A stretch of DNA of 64,000 bases from Weissella diestrammenae (lineage in GTDB: Bacteria; Bacillota; Bacilli; Lactobacillales; Lactobacillaceae). The stretch lies in NCBI RefSeq assembly GCF_014397255.1, contig NZ_CP060724.1:434001-498000 (forward strand), in the 5' to 3' direction. The notes under the pieces were generated by a model. It did not search any database. It saw nothing but the letters and a program-made list of their open reading frames with translations, and was not told where the DNA came from. Position 1 is the stretch's first letter, and every line of letters starts with the position of its first letter. Below are positions 46,954-55,726 of this stretch, one piece after another. Both the position numbers and the translations under genes were made by a program.

Positions 46954-47188
46954 ATATATTTCATTCATGCGCATTTTTATTACAAAAAAATACCAGCATT
47001 TTCATATTTTATCCTGATTTATTTGAGCCAATCAGGCTTTATATCGCGATTACATCGATTTAAAAGATTATCATTAAAATTGAATGAAAATTCACTTTTT
47101 AGTAGCATGCCATATAAATGACACTTGAATATGCTAAAATATGTATTACAAATATTCGATTAATTACGCCGATTAAGGAGGAAAAATT
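46954..47188. other. Divergent AT-rich spacer between dlt promoter and nnrD
   Basis: No gene is supported. An extended -10 (TGCTAAAAT, 47132-47140) and the ribosome site AAGGAGG (about 47176-47182) serve nnrD. Confidence 0.5.
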
Positions 47189-48036
47189 GTGCCTGCTGAA
47201 TTAAAGACAGATATCCTACACGAGGTCATTCAAAAAAGGCCTGCCCAAACCAATAAAACTAATTTTGGCCGCGTCTTATTAATTGGCGGTAACCAACAGC
47301 TGGGGGGGCAATTTTAATGGCGGCACAGGCCGCTGTCAGTGCCGGTGCCGGACTCGTAACGGTTGCAACCCATCCCTTGAACGTAACAGCATTACATGTC
47401 AGAACACCTGAAGCAATGGTAGTTGATTGGCAAAACGAGCAACAATTACTCGCACAAATGGCCAAAAGTTCAATCATCTTGCTAGGCCCAGGCATGGGTA
47501 CTGATGATTTTTCCGTTGGCCTCGTTCGCTGGGTTATGCATCAGGTCACAGCACAACAGACACTAATCGTTGATGCTTCAGCCTTAACCATTATGGCCGA
47601 CCATCACATCGCCTTTCCAAATCAAGGTTTCATCATTGCGACACCACATCAAGGTGAATGGGCCAAACTATCAAGTGTGATGATTACCTATCAAAGTTCA
47701 ATGGATCTTAACGACCTACAACGACAGAATCTCAATATCGATGTCCTTGTCCTCAAGCAACACCATACTGTTGTATTAAGCCAAAACCGACAAGTGGCCC
47801 TTAAAATTGGTGGTCCATATCAAGCTATCGGCGGCATGGGAGACACTTTGTCCGGTATGATTGCTGGGTTCGTCGCTCAATTTGCTGAACCCAGACGCGC
47901 CACTGAGGCAGCAGTTTACGCACATAGTGCAATTGCCCAGGAACTCGCTGAACATAATTGGGTCGTCAAACCGACCATCATTGCCGATTATTTACCTAAC
48001 TTTATGTCACGTATTCAAAATAATCTGGTTGATTAA
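47189..48036 (+). pseudogene. nnrD: ADP/ATP-dependent NAD(P)H-hydrate dehydratase, single-base frameshift (probable sequence error)
   Basis: The frame from GTG 47189 (AAGGAGG upstream) encodes PAELKTDILHEVIQ... to FGRVLLIGGNQQLGG and then hits a stop. The second frame resumes with AILMAAQAAVSAGAGLVTVA and runs to the end, with DWQNEQ, LLGPGMGTDDF, LIVDASALTIM, TPHQGEW and the kinase-fold signature GGMGDTLSGMIAGFVAQ (Asp catalytic). The break falls in a run of seven G (47302-47308) where eight are needed. With one G restored the protein is about 282 aa, normal for the YjeF C-terminal type dehydratase that repairs hydrated NAD(P)H. No epimerase domain is fused. Confidence 0.88.
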
Positions 48037-48057
48037 GGTAACACCCTCTATATTTCG

Positions 48058-48083
48058 GTCAAGCGGTGACGCTTGGCTTTTTT
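48058..48083 (+). terminator. Terminator of nnrD
   Basis: GTCAAGCG/CGCTTGGC (48058-48065 with 48070-48077), GTGA loop, followed by T6. Confidence 0.85.
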
Positions 48084-48557
48084 AACGCACTAAATAAAAA
48101 TGCATGCCGGTTCATTAACCCGCATGCGCGCTTGAGCTAGGCATTTCGACACCTTAGCAAGGAAGACCTACTTGTCACCCTGATATTCAATTGTCATCCA
48201 TCATTTTTAGAGGTCTAATCTGCAGTTTTAGACGCCTGTCGCTAAAAATGATTGAACCAAATTCACGCCAACAACTATCTGAACAACCATGTTACTCATC
48301 AATCTATGTGTAAAACCTATTTCACAACAGTTTTTATGCTTTTGACGAGCCATGTCGGGAACAGCTTACTAACACCCGCATTGACTTACATCAGTTAACT
48401 AAATTGACCCAATCTCGTTAATGACACACGATGTTGGCATTTTAGTCACTTTGACTATGATGCGCCGTAATAAGACTGACTGCTAATGTCGTAAGATATG
48501 TCAAATCATGACTTGATGTCTATCTGTTTTTAGATACGCTATATCGCTCTTACGTCA
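48084..48557. other. Non-coding stretch, possibly decayed gene
   Basis: No ORF with a plausible start is seen on either strand. It lies downstream of a full promoter at 48.66-48.69 kb that reads into it, and stops appear in all three minus-strand frames. It may be the worn body of a catabolite-controlled gene. Confidence 0.4.
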
Positions 48558-48629
48558 TTACTGCGACATGCCCACATGTGTGGTCATCGCTGTTGTAATC
48601 AATTTGGTTGAATTTTGAAATTCTTCCAA
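48558..48629 (-). pseudogene. Short truncated reading frame behind a cre promoter
   Basis: A TTG (48627-48629) with AAAGGGTGG about 9 nt upstream starts a 23-codon frame (MEEFQNSTKLITTAMTTHVG, then MSQ) ending at TAA 48558. Too short to identify. The strong promoter and ribosome site suggest it is the remaining 5' end of a larger gene. It could also be a genuine micropeptide or leader. Confidence 0.35.
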
Positions 48630-48662
48630 ACTTCTTACCACCCTTTCTTAAGGTATATCTAA

Positions 48663-48691
48663 ATTATAGCACGCTTTGAAAGCGCTTACAA
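48663..48691 (-). promoter_or_regulatory. Strong promoter overlapped by a cre (CcpA) site
   Basis: Minus strand: -35 TTGTAA (48686-48691), 17-nt spacer, -10 TATAAT (48663-48668). TGAAAGCGCTTACA (48677-48690) is a near-ideal catabolite-responsive element overlapping the -35, so CcpA would repress it when sugar is plentiful. Confidence 0.8.
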
Positions 48692-48796
48692 GCGAAAAGT
48701 TTTTTTGCTTGTCATCCTAAACAAACATACTCTGAAAAATGATTTTTATGCTCGCTATAATGCGATTTGTTTTGCCAGACATGACTGTCTTTTAAT

Positions 48797-49561
48797 TTAT
48801 TTAGCCGTATAGCCACCGTCAACTATAAACTCCGCACCGGTCGCAAACTTAGCTTCTTCTGACCCTAAAAAGACACACATATTTGCAATATCATCTGGAT
48901 CACCGAGATGTCCCATTGGTGTTTGTGCGCGTGAAGCTTGATATTCGGCTAATCCAGGGGCATTCTCCACCATCGGTGTCCTGATATAACCTGGGTGAAC
49001 CGTATTAATTCGGACATTCAAATCATTCAAGGCACAGTGTAAGGCTGCTGATTTAGTCATTAACCGCACCCCACCCTTTGACGCATTATAAGCCAATAGA
49101 TTAGGTTCACCGACTAGGCCTTCAATCGAGGACATATTAATAATCGACGCATCTTTTTGCCCTTTCATATTTAATACACCATAATGTGTGCCTAAAAAGA
49201 CCCCGTCGAGATTAACAGCTTGAATTTTGCGCCAGTCTTCAAAAGTGACGGTTTCAATATTGCCATTCAGAGCAATCCCAGCGTTATTCACTAAAATCGA
49301 AATCTGCCCATATTGCGCCTCAGCATTTTTAAAGAGATCAATCCAACCTTGTTCATCAGAAGAGTCATGTTGAACAAACGAAATATGGTCTGCGCCGGCT
49401 ACCTTTGCTAACGCCTCAGCTGCTTCTTCACCGGCAGGAACCCCACGTCCAGTGATGATGCCCTTGGCCCCTTCTTCAAGAAAACGTTTTGCGGTCGAAA
49501 AACCAATCCCTTTACTACCACCCGTTACAATAAACACTTTCCCCATCAAACGATCCGTCAT
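48797..49561 (-). CDS. R-specific alcohol dehydrogenase (short-chain dehydrogenase)
   Basis: This 254-aa classical SDR has the cofactor loop VTGGSKGIGFST (12-23), NNAGIALNG (near 91), the catalytic Ser in SIINMSSIEG (near 141) and Tyr-Lys in YNASKGGVRLM (near 157), and ends KFATGAEFIVDGGYTAK. Many blocks (QHDSSDEQGW, NTVHPGYIRTP) match the Lactobacillus brevis R-ADH, a Mg-dependent tetramer reducing ketones to R-alcohols. The substrate in the cell is unknown; acetoin/diacetyl or small ketones are possible. The upstream AGGAGG is well placed. Confidence 0.85.
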   Translation of the reverse strand: MTDRLMGKVFIVTGGSKGIGFSTAKRFLEEGAKGIITGRGVPAGEEAAEALAKVAGADHISFVQHDSSDEQGWIDLFKNAEAQYGQISILVNNAGIALNGNIETVTFEDWRKIQAVNLDGVFLGTHYGVLNMKGQKDASIINMSSIEGLVGEPNLLAYNASKGGVRLMTKSAALHCALNDLNVRINTVHPGYIRTPMVENAPGLAEYQASRAQTPMGHLGDPDDIANMCVFLGSEEAKFATGAEFIVDGGYTAK

Positions 49562-49694
49562 ATCGATATCCTCCTCTTGATGCTTTTCTTTTTACCATTC
49601 AAGATTAGCATAAAAATGAAAACGTTTACAGTGATAGGACTTGTACTTTTAACAGTGTCCACAATCTTTTGAATCTACTGCGATTCAGCATAAT

Positions 49695-49740
49695 AAAAAA
49701 GGTATACAACAGAACTAAAGCCTTGTTGCATACCTTTTTT
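49695..49740 (-). terminator. Terminator of ppx
   Basis: AAAAAAGGTATACAACAG and CTTGTTGCATACCTTTTTT form a long stem (about 49695-49712 with 49722-49740) with A/T runs on both sides, just past the ppx stop. Confidence 0.85.
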
Positions 49741-49764
49741 AATCAACTAATTAATGTACATCGT

Positions 49765-50700
49765 TTAATGTTCTTGTGCTTCCAACCGATATTCCTGAAG
49801 AACGCCTTCGCGGACGCCCGATGCTGAAAAAATAACCTTTTTGGCATCAGTTAACGTTATTAATTGCATTAACGGCAACAAACCACTGATGATGATGTCT
49901 GCACGATTTGCTTCAACGCCCAACAACTCTGCGCGTTGCGCCAAAGTCATTGCATTAAGTTCGTTAAATGTCTGCACAACGCGTTCAGTTGGCATTGTAT
50001 ACCCATGAAAATCAGCTTCATCCACCAGTTTTTGACGACGTCGATCTAAACGTGCCAAAGTTCGGTTTGCTCCACCTAATAAAATTATTGGCAATTGATC
50101 CGATTCAACCCATGGCAAATTTTCAAATTGTGCAGCAACGTAATCTTGTGCGGCTGATAAGGCCTGCGTATCGATTAAGCCTGCTTTATTCAATTCAAAA
50201 CGTTCTGTTAGATTGACCGCTCCAAACGGTAAACTAATGAAATTGGCTGCCATACGGTCTTGAATACCAACCAATTCAACACTCGCACCACCAGTATCTA
50301 GTAGCCAAGCATCTGAGATATCTAACGCTGAAACAGCACCTAAATAATCATAATAAGCTTCTTGATCGCCACTTAAAACCTGAACCTCAACGCCAAACTC
50401 ACGTAATAGTCGTTCCGTAAATTCATTTTGATTCGTTGCTTCTCGAACAGCCGCTGTTGCTATCCCAATGATCTTAACATCTGGATAGGCATCATAACTT
50501 TCAGCAAAAGTTCGAATCGCCTGACAAACACGTGTCATGGCAGCCTGCGTCAAGGCCCCGTTATTTTGTAACATGCCTTCTGCCAGTCGCGTATCTGACT
50601 TTTGTCGTATTAATTCAACCACGCGACCATCCGCTTGAATCTCTTCAACGACCATCCGTGTTGAATTTGAACCTAAATCAATGATTGCTAAATAACTCAT
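49765..50700 (-). CDS. ppx: Exopolyphosphatase / guanosine pentaphosphatase (Ppx/GppA)
   Basis: This 311-aa ASKHA-fold phosphatase has IIDLGSNSTRMVV (phosphate 1, 5-17), IATAAVREATNQ, and LLDTGGASVELVGI (phosphate 2, near 137). At 311 aa it has the Ppx/GppA core without the C-terminal HD domain of the long form. It hydrolyses polyphosphate or pppGpp; which one cannot be decided from sequence. It lies 25 nt after trpS and is probably co-transcribed. Confidence 0.9.
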   Translation of the reverse strand: MSYLAIIDLGSNSTRMVVEEIQADGRVVELIRQKSDTRLAEGMLQNNGALTQAAMTRVCQAIRTFAESYDAYPDVKIIGIATAAVREATNQNEFTERLLREFGVEVQVLSGDQEAYYDYLGAVSALDISDAWLLDTGGASVELVGIQDRMAANFISLPFGAVNLTERFELNKAGLIDTQALSAAQDYVAAQFENLPWVESDQLPIILLGGANRTLARLDRRRQKLVDEADFHGYTMPTERVVQTFNELNAMTLAQRAELLGVEANRADIIISGLLPLMQLITLTDAKKVIFSASGVREGVLQEYRLEAQEH

Positions 50701-50725
50701 TATTTCACCTCAATAAAATAAGCAC

Positions 50726-51742
50726 TTAATCCCAATATTGAATACCCATTGCTGTTCGAATCTCTGTCATTGTGACTTGGGCTGTTTCACGCGCACGCTG
50801 TGAACCATCTTTTAACATCTGTAAAACAGCAGGCTTATCTTCTGCCAAGGCTTGACGTCGCTCACGAATTGGCGTTAATTCTTGATTTAAGACTTCAAAC
50901 AAGTACTTTTTAATTTTCATATCGCCAAGACCACCGGCTTGATATTGTGCTTTTAACTCAGCAACTTGCGCTTGATTTGAATCAAAGATATCCAAATACG
51001 TGAATACCATATTACCTTCAATGTGGCCGGGATCCGTCACCTGAATATGTTTTGGATCAGTATACATTGATTTAACTTTCGCCCATAGCTCATCTTCACT
51101 ATCACTTAAATAAATGGCATTTCCAAGCGATTTAGACATCTTCACGCCATCCAACCCAGGAATACGGCCTTGCCCCTTTGGTGGGAAAAAGCCAGTGGGC
51201 TCCTTCAAAACGTCTGTGTGATAAACATGGTTGAATGTGCGAACTAACTCTCTTGTTTGCTCCAACATTGGTTCTTGATCGTCACCAACTGGCACGATTG
51301 TTCCCTTAAACAATGCAATATCCGCAGCTTGTGAGACGGGATAAATAAAGAAACCAGCCGGAATTGACTCACCAAATCCTTTTTGCTGAATTTCTGTTTT
51401 GACCGTTGGGTTACGTTGTAGACGCGCAATAGATACTAGATTCAAAAAGTACTCTGTTAATTCTGATAATTCAGGAATAGCAGTTTGGACAAAAATTGTG
51501 GTTTTCTTAGGATCAATACCCACCGCTAGATAATCTAGTGCCACCTCAAGTAAGGAATTTTGAATTTTCTCTGGATTGCGTGCATTATCCGTAAATGCCT
51601 GTTTATCAGCAATCATAATATAAGGCGTATATTCACCAGAATTTTGCATTGCAACGCGATTTTTTAATGAACCAACATAATGACCAATATGTAACTTCCC
51701 TGTTGGCCGATCACCTGTCAATAATACTTTTCTCTCTGTCAT
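50726..51742 (-). CDS. trpS: Tryptophanyl-tRNA synthetase
   Basis: This 338-aa class I synthetase has the HIGH motif as GKLHIGHYVGS (about 16-26) and the KMSKS motif VKMSKSLGN (near 201). The length is typical of the short TrpRS type. It charges tRNA-Trp. No T-box leader precedes it, because the mazF gene ends 17 nt upstream, so it is probably expressed by read-through. Confidence 0.97.
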   Translation of the reverse strand: MTERKVLLTGDRPTGKLHIGHYVGSLKNRVAMQNSGEYTPYIMIADKQAFTDNARNPEKIQNSLLEVALDYLAVGIDPKKTTIFVQTAIPELSELTEYFLNLVSIARLQRNPTVKTEIQQKGFGESIPAGFFIYPVSQAADIALFKGTIVPVGDDQEPMLEQTRELVRTFNHVYHTDVLKEPTGFFPPKGQGRIPGLDGVKMSKSLGNAIYLSDSEDELWAKVKSMYTDPKHIQVTDPGHIEGNMVFTYLDIFDSNQAQVAELKAQYQAGGLGDMKIKKYLFEVLNQELTPIRERRQALAEDKPAVLQMLKDGSQRARETAQVTMTEIRTAMGIQYWD

Positions 51743-51759
51743 AGTCTTTTCTTTCTAGG

Positions 51760-52143
51760 CTAACCTTGCCCAATGTCATTTAATCCCAAACTAATTAATA
51801 AAGCCCGATCTGTCGCTTTCAGCATCGTATCTGGTAACCGACCGATTTTATCTTGGATTCGATTTTTATCAACCACGCGAATTTGCTCCATCAGAATTGT
51901 CGAATCACGATTAACGCCGGTCCCTGAGACCGTCCCTGGTAACTTCACATGAGTGGGTTGTAATTTTTTCAGTTCTTTTGTGGAAATTGGTGCAATGATG
52001 GTTGTTGGCGCATAAAGATTACCAATATCGTTTTGAATAATCAAAACAGGTCGAACACCGCCTTGTTCCGAACCAACTTTTCCAAATTCCAAATTGGCGT
52101 ACCAAATATCACCGCGGTGTATTTCCTTTCGTACTTTTTCCAT
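51760..52143 (-). CDS. mazF: MazF/PemK family endoribonuclease toxin, no adjacent antitoxin
   Basis: This 127-aa protein has RGDIWYANLEFGKVGSEQGG (beta-barrel with the substrate loop), VRPVLIIQND and PTTIIAPIS, which together fit MazF/EndoA toxins that cut mRNA at short motifs. The ATG at 52143 is 9 nt after GGAG; a TTG at 52158 is possible. In Bacillus the order is alr-ndoAI-ndoA, but here only 35 nt separate alr and mazF, with no room for the antitoxin. Confidence 0.88.
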   Translation of the reverse strand: MEKVRKEIHRGDIWYANLEFGKVGSEQGGVRPVLIIQNDIGNLYAPTTIIAPISTKELKKLQPTHVKLPGTVSGTGVNRDSTILMEQIRVVDKNRIQDKIGRLPDTMLKATDRALLISLGLNDIGQG

Positions 52144-52178
52144 ACATCTGTTCTCCAATTAATTATGTAATGGTTGCG

Positions 52179-53666
52179 TTAGTCAACCAATTGACGTGGC
52201 AATCTAGCTGCCATTCCAGTAGCCACTTCATACGGAATTGTCCCTAAGCGATTAGCTAAATCGACTAACGTAATGGATTCACCACCAGCTTGACCAATTA
52301 ATGTGATAACTGTCCCAACTGGCACTTTCTCAGGCAATTTGACCATCATCTGATCCATAGCGATGCGGCCAATAATCTCGACATGTCGCCCATCTGGTAA
52401 GAGTCCATAGTAACCTTGTAACTGGCGCGCATAACCATCAGCGTACCCAACTGGTACCGTACCAATCCAAGTTGGCTCTGTTGTATGATATGTCGCACCA
52501 TACGAAACAGCAACGTCTGCTTCAACCTGTTTTACTTGCACTAAACCAGCTTTTAATGTCATCACTGGTTTTAAGTCACGTGGTGGCATTGTCCCTTGTG
52601 ACGGATCAAAGCCATACATACCGGCGCCAACCCGAATGGCATCGGTCGACGGATTTTGATGCCAAAGGGCTGTCCCGGAGTTAGCAAGATGACGCCATGT
52701 CCCCTCTGGTAAAGTCAAACCATCCGTCAATTGATGCCACCGTGCTAATTGTTTTCCCCAATATGCTATATCAGGGGTATCCGCGGTAGCAAAATGCATG
52801 CCGATACTATGAATGTCAAATTGCGTTGGCCGAGCCATTACAAAATTAATAACTGCTTCAATGCTTTGTCGTGAGCGTAATCCAATTCTGGTCATCCCAG
52901 TATCAACTGCGATTGCAACTAATAATTGATTATCCGGCATCAGGTTGGCACTGGCTTCTTCAAGCCATGTCATAGTTGTTAACGGCACAACAATGTGATT
53001 CTCAGCTGCTAAATTAACAAATTCTGCTGACACAACACCTAAAACCAAGATGGGTAAATCAACGCCAAACTGGCGTAACCACAATGCCTCGTCTAACGTG
53101 GCAACCCCAAATGCGTCGACACCTGCTGCCAACGCTGCGGTCACAATTTGTGCGCTACCATGGCCATAAGCATTCGCTTTCACAACAGCCATAAAGCGTT
53201 TAGCACCAGTTAATTCTCGAATATATTGGACATTATGGGTCAATGCCGATTGAGAAATCTCCAACCACGCTGGCCGATGAGTACTCACTGAACCATGCAT
53301 GTCTGGAAAAGTCTCCAAAATAACCGACGTATGAACCGAATCACCAGTATGTGAGATTGAAACGTGGGCTAATAAATCATTTGAGCGAGGATGTTTGACT
53401 AATGCTGGTGCCCCATGTTCATCATACAATATTTCTAGATCCTGCCAACTGACCCCACTACCAATTCCAGTTCCAAGGGCCTTACTATAAGCCTCTTTCG
53501 CTGAAAAACGACCTGCCAAAAATTCCCACTGATGTTTCCCTTTTCGTGTTTCAAATATCGCACGCTCACTAGGTGTTAACACAACATCAATAAATCTTGG
53601 TCGTCGTTTAGCTAACTCAGCAACTCCTGAAATTTCTTGGGCATCAATCCCATTCCCATAAATCAT
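52179..53666 (-). CDS. alr: Fused holo-ACP synthase - alanine racemase
   Basis: This 495-aa single frame joins two enzymes. Residues 1-118 are AcpS: GNGIDAQEI, the Mg/CoA segment FSAKEAYSKALGTGIG (54-69) and HVSISHTGDS (101-110). Residues about 123-495 are PLP alanine racemase: RPAWLEISQSALTHN (131-145), VVKANAYGHG with the PLP Lys163, and VPVGYADGYARQL with the second base Tyr. AcpS loads phosphopantetheine onto acyl carriers (including DltC); Alr makes D-Ala for MurF's D-Ala-D-Ala and for dlt. The genes are normally adjacent but separate in LAB. An internal ATG at 53300 with GGAG 12 nt upstream could also yield free Alr. Confidence 0.88.
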   Translation of the reverse strand: MIYGNGIDAQEISGVAELAKRRPRFIDVVLTPSERAIFETRKGKHQWEFLAGRFSAKEAYSKALGTGIGSGVSWQDLEILYDEHGAPALVKHPRSNDLLAHVSISHTGDSVHTSVILETFPDMHGSVSTHRPAWLEISQSALTHNVQYIRELTGAKRFMAVVKANAYGHGSAQIVTAALAAGVDAFGVATLDEALWLRQFGVDLPILVLGVVSAEFVNLAAENHIVVPLTTMTWLEEASANLMPDNQLLVAIAVDTGMTRIGLRSRQSIEAVINFVMARPTQFDIHSIGMHFATADTPDIAYWGKQLARWHQLTDGLTLPEGTWRHLANSGTALWHQNPSTDAIRVGAGMYGFDPSQGTMPPRDLKPVMTLKAGLVQVKQVEADVAVSYGATYHTTEPTWIGTVPVGYADGYARQLQGYYGLLPDGRHVEIIGRIAMDQMMVKLPEKVPVGTVITLIGQAGGESITLVDLANRLGTIPYEVATGMAARLPRQLVD

Positions 53667-53821
53667 CGCGCTCCCCCATTTATCTTACATTAAGTAGACG
53701 CTTTTGGCCTTGTCATCAGTCTATTTATCGTTAACTTTTTTGCTCTGATTAACTCATTTTAATTAGTCAATTTTACCACATTCAGCCATGATAAGCACCA
53801 TATCACCCATGATACCCCAAA

Positions 53822-53856
53822 ATAAAAAAGCAGTATCTAAAATTCTGATACTACTT
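53822..53856 (-). terminator. Terminator of cshA
   Basis: 9-bp stem AGTAGTATC/GATACTGCT (53847-53855 with 53829-53837, one G-U) followed by T6 on the minus strand. Confidence 0.85.
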
Positions 53857-53868
53857 TTATTAAGCTTA

Positions 53869-55440
53869 TTAGTCTTTATTATCACGAATAACAAATTGAC
53901 GTCGACCTGATGGTCGTGAACCACGTTGTGATCGATCACCTGAACCAGTTCTTGCACCACGGTCATATGACTTACGACGCTCAGAATCATTATCTCGGCG
54001 TCCACCACGTGAACCACCATCACGATGACCACCACGGTAACCACCACCGTTACGTGAACCACCATCACGATGACCACGATAACCACCACCATTACGTGAA
54101 CCACCGCGACCGTACTTCTTATTTGGCAATGGACGTTCCCGTGTCAATGTGAAGTCAGCATCCATTTCAGCTACATTTGCTGAAGCTGCTAATACAGCAG
54201 CTGCTAGGGTCTCCGCATCATACTTCTCAACCAATTCGGCCACTTGATCAGCAACGAGTGCTTTATCAATCGCCTTAACAGTGTCATCAACAGACGCTAC
54301 TGCTGTGCGCATGCGAGCAGCAATAGCCTCTTCACGCGTAAATGGCTTTAAGGCAAGCATCCGCTTCTTAGTTAGCTTTTCGATATCTTTTAGATAATCT
54401 AATTCAGAATTGGTAACAAAAGTGACGGACGTACCATGTGCACCAGCACGACCTGTTCGCCCAATTCGGTGAACATATGATTCTGATTCTTGTGGGATAT
54501 CAAAATTATAAACGTGCGTCACACCTGAAACATCCAACCCACGCGCAGCAACATCTGTAGCAACTAAGATTTTAATTTCTCCAGCTTTAAACGCCTTCAA
54601 CACTTGTGAGCGCTTTTGTTGCGTTAAGTCGCCATGAATACCAGCAGCCTTAAAGCCACGTAATTCAAGACCACGTGTTAATTCATCAACACGACGCTTT
54701 GTACGACCAAATAAGATGGCCAATTCTGGTTCTTGAACCGCTAAAATCCGTGTCAATGTATCGAATTTCTCTGGTTCGCGTACTCGAACATAATATTGAT
54801 CAACTAGGTCAGTTGTCAATTCTTTTGCTTCAATTTGGATATGTTCAGGATTCGTCATGAATTGAACACCAATGCGCTTGATTGCTGCCGGCATTGTTGC
54901 TGAGAACAACAATGTTTGACGTTCGTCAGGAACAGCTTTCAAGATTGACTCAATATCTTCCAAAAATCCCATGTTCAACATTTCGTCAGCTTCATCCAAA
55001 ACTAATGTTTTAACATGTGACAAATCGATTGTGCCACGACGAATATGATCAATCAATCGACCAGGTGTCCCAACGACAATGTTCACACCGCGCTTCAAAC
55101 TGTCGATTTGGCGTCGGATATCAGCACCACCGAACACGGCTTGCACCCGAACACGCTTGTCACGCCCCAATTTAAATAATTCTTCTTGTGTCTGAATTGC
55201 TAGTTCACGAGTTGGTGATACAACCAATGCTTGCACTGCCTTGCTATCATCAATCATTTCTAGAATTGGTAGGCCAAAGGCAGCTGTTTTTCCTGTCCCT
55301 GTTTGCGCTTGTCCAATGACATCTTTACCTGCCAACGTCAACGGAATTGTCTTTTCCTGAATTGGCGTTGCTTCGACATAGCCATGCTTTTCAATGGCTG
55401 TTAGTAGGTCTTTTGTGAGACCTAATTCTGAAAACTTCAA
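53869..55440 (-). CDS. cshA: DEAD-box ATP-dependent RNA helicase CshA
   Basis: This protein of about 523 aa has the helicase core motifs Q-motif (ATPIQEKTIP), I (QTGTGKTAA), Ia (PTRELAIQ), II (LDEADEM), III (SAT), V (ATDVAARGLD) and VI (HRIGRTGRAG). A C-terminal RGG-type tail (about 445-523) made of GGSRNGGGYRG repeats and rich in Arg/Gly should bind RNA. CshA unwinds RNA in the degradosome and ribosome assembly and helps cold growth. The preferred start is TTG 55440 (KFSELGL) 6 nt after GGAGG; an in-frame ATG at 55476 lacks a ribosome site. Confidence 0.93.
   Translation of the reverse strand: MKFSELGLTKDLLTAIEKHGYVEATPIQEKTIPLTLAGKDVIGQAQTGTGKTAAFGLPILEMIDDSKAVQALVVSPTRELAIQTQEELFKLGRDKRVRVQAVFGGADIRRQIDSLKRGVNIVVGTPGRLIDHIRRGTIDLSHVKTLVLDEADEMLNMGFLEDIESILKAVPDERQTLLFSATMPAAIKRIGVQFMTNPEHIQIEAKELTTDLVDQYYVRVREPEKFDTLTRILAVQEPELAILFGRTKRRVDELTRGLELRGFKAAGIHGDLTQQKRSQVLKAFKAGEIKILVATDVAARGLDVSGVTHVYNFDIPQESESYVHRIGRTGRAGAHGTSVTFVTNSELDYLKDIEKLTKKRMLALKPFTREEAIAARMRTAVASVDDTVKAIDKALVADQVAELVEKYDAETLAAAVLAASANVAEMDADFTLTRERPLPNKKYGRGGSRNGGGYRGHRDGGSRNGGGYRGGHRDGGSRGGRRDNDSERRKSYDRGARTGSGDRSQRGSRPSGRRQFVIRDNKD
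54007..54108. repeat. Tandem repeat encoding the CshA RGG tail
   Basis: Two units of 45 and 42 bp (54007-54051, 54052-54093) plus a partial third (54094-54108) share ACGTGAACCACC. They encode the GGSRNGGGYRGGHRD units. Length variation between strains is likely. Confidence 0.8.
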
Positions 55441-55698
55441 AATCTTCCTCCAATTGCAGTAAATCTCGTACTGCATACTTAAATGAAAATGGGACGAACA
55501 ATCATCAACCTGGTCACAATCCGGCGACTTTATAACGAATTAATCATTGGCGTACCATTTTTTACAACTTATCTAGCTTACCTTGTTTATGCCTAAAACA
55601 CAAGAGAAACGATTAAATCAACCATTTTCACTGGTGAAGCTAGCGCATGGTTATTTTTTATGTCCAAGTCAATCCATAAAATGCAAACATAATGACAT

Positions 55699-55726
55699 AA
55701 AAAATCCCCATCACTGGGGATTTTTT
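55699..55726 (-). terminator. Terminator of murA
   Basis: Perfect 12-bp stem AAAAAATCCCCA/TGGGGATTTTTT (55699-55710 with 55715-55726), TCAC loop, reaching the murA stop codon. Confidence 0.85.

Noticed and set aside
46824-47121. Phe/Ile-rich plus-strand frames upstream of nnrD
   Set aside because: They run across dltX and its promoter in antisense, have no ribosome site and mirror AT-rich composition.
48084-48557. Possible small plus-strand gene (47861-48085 reading frame)
   Set aside because: It is a shifted frame of nnrD running into the terminator, without its own start signals.
53763-54104. Open frame rich in Val/His on the minus strand, and a His-rich one on the plus strand at 53910-54152
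   Set aside because: Both are shadow frames of the repetitive RGG-coding end of cshA; no start signals or family features.
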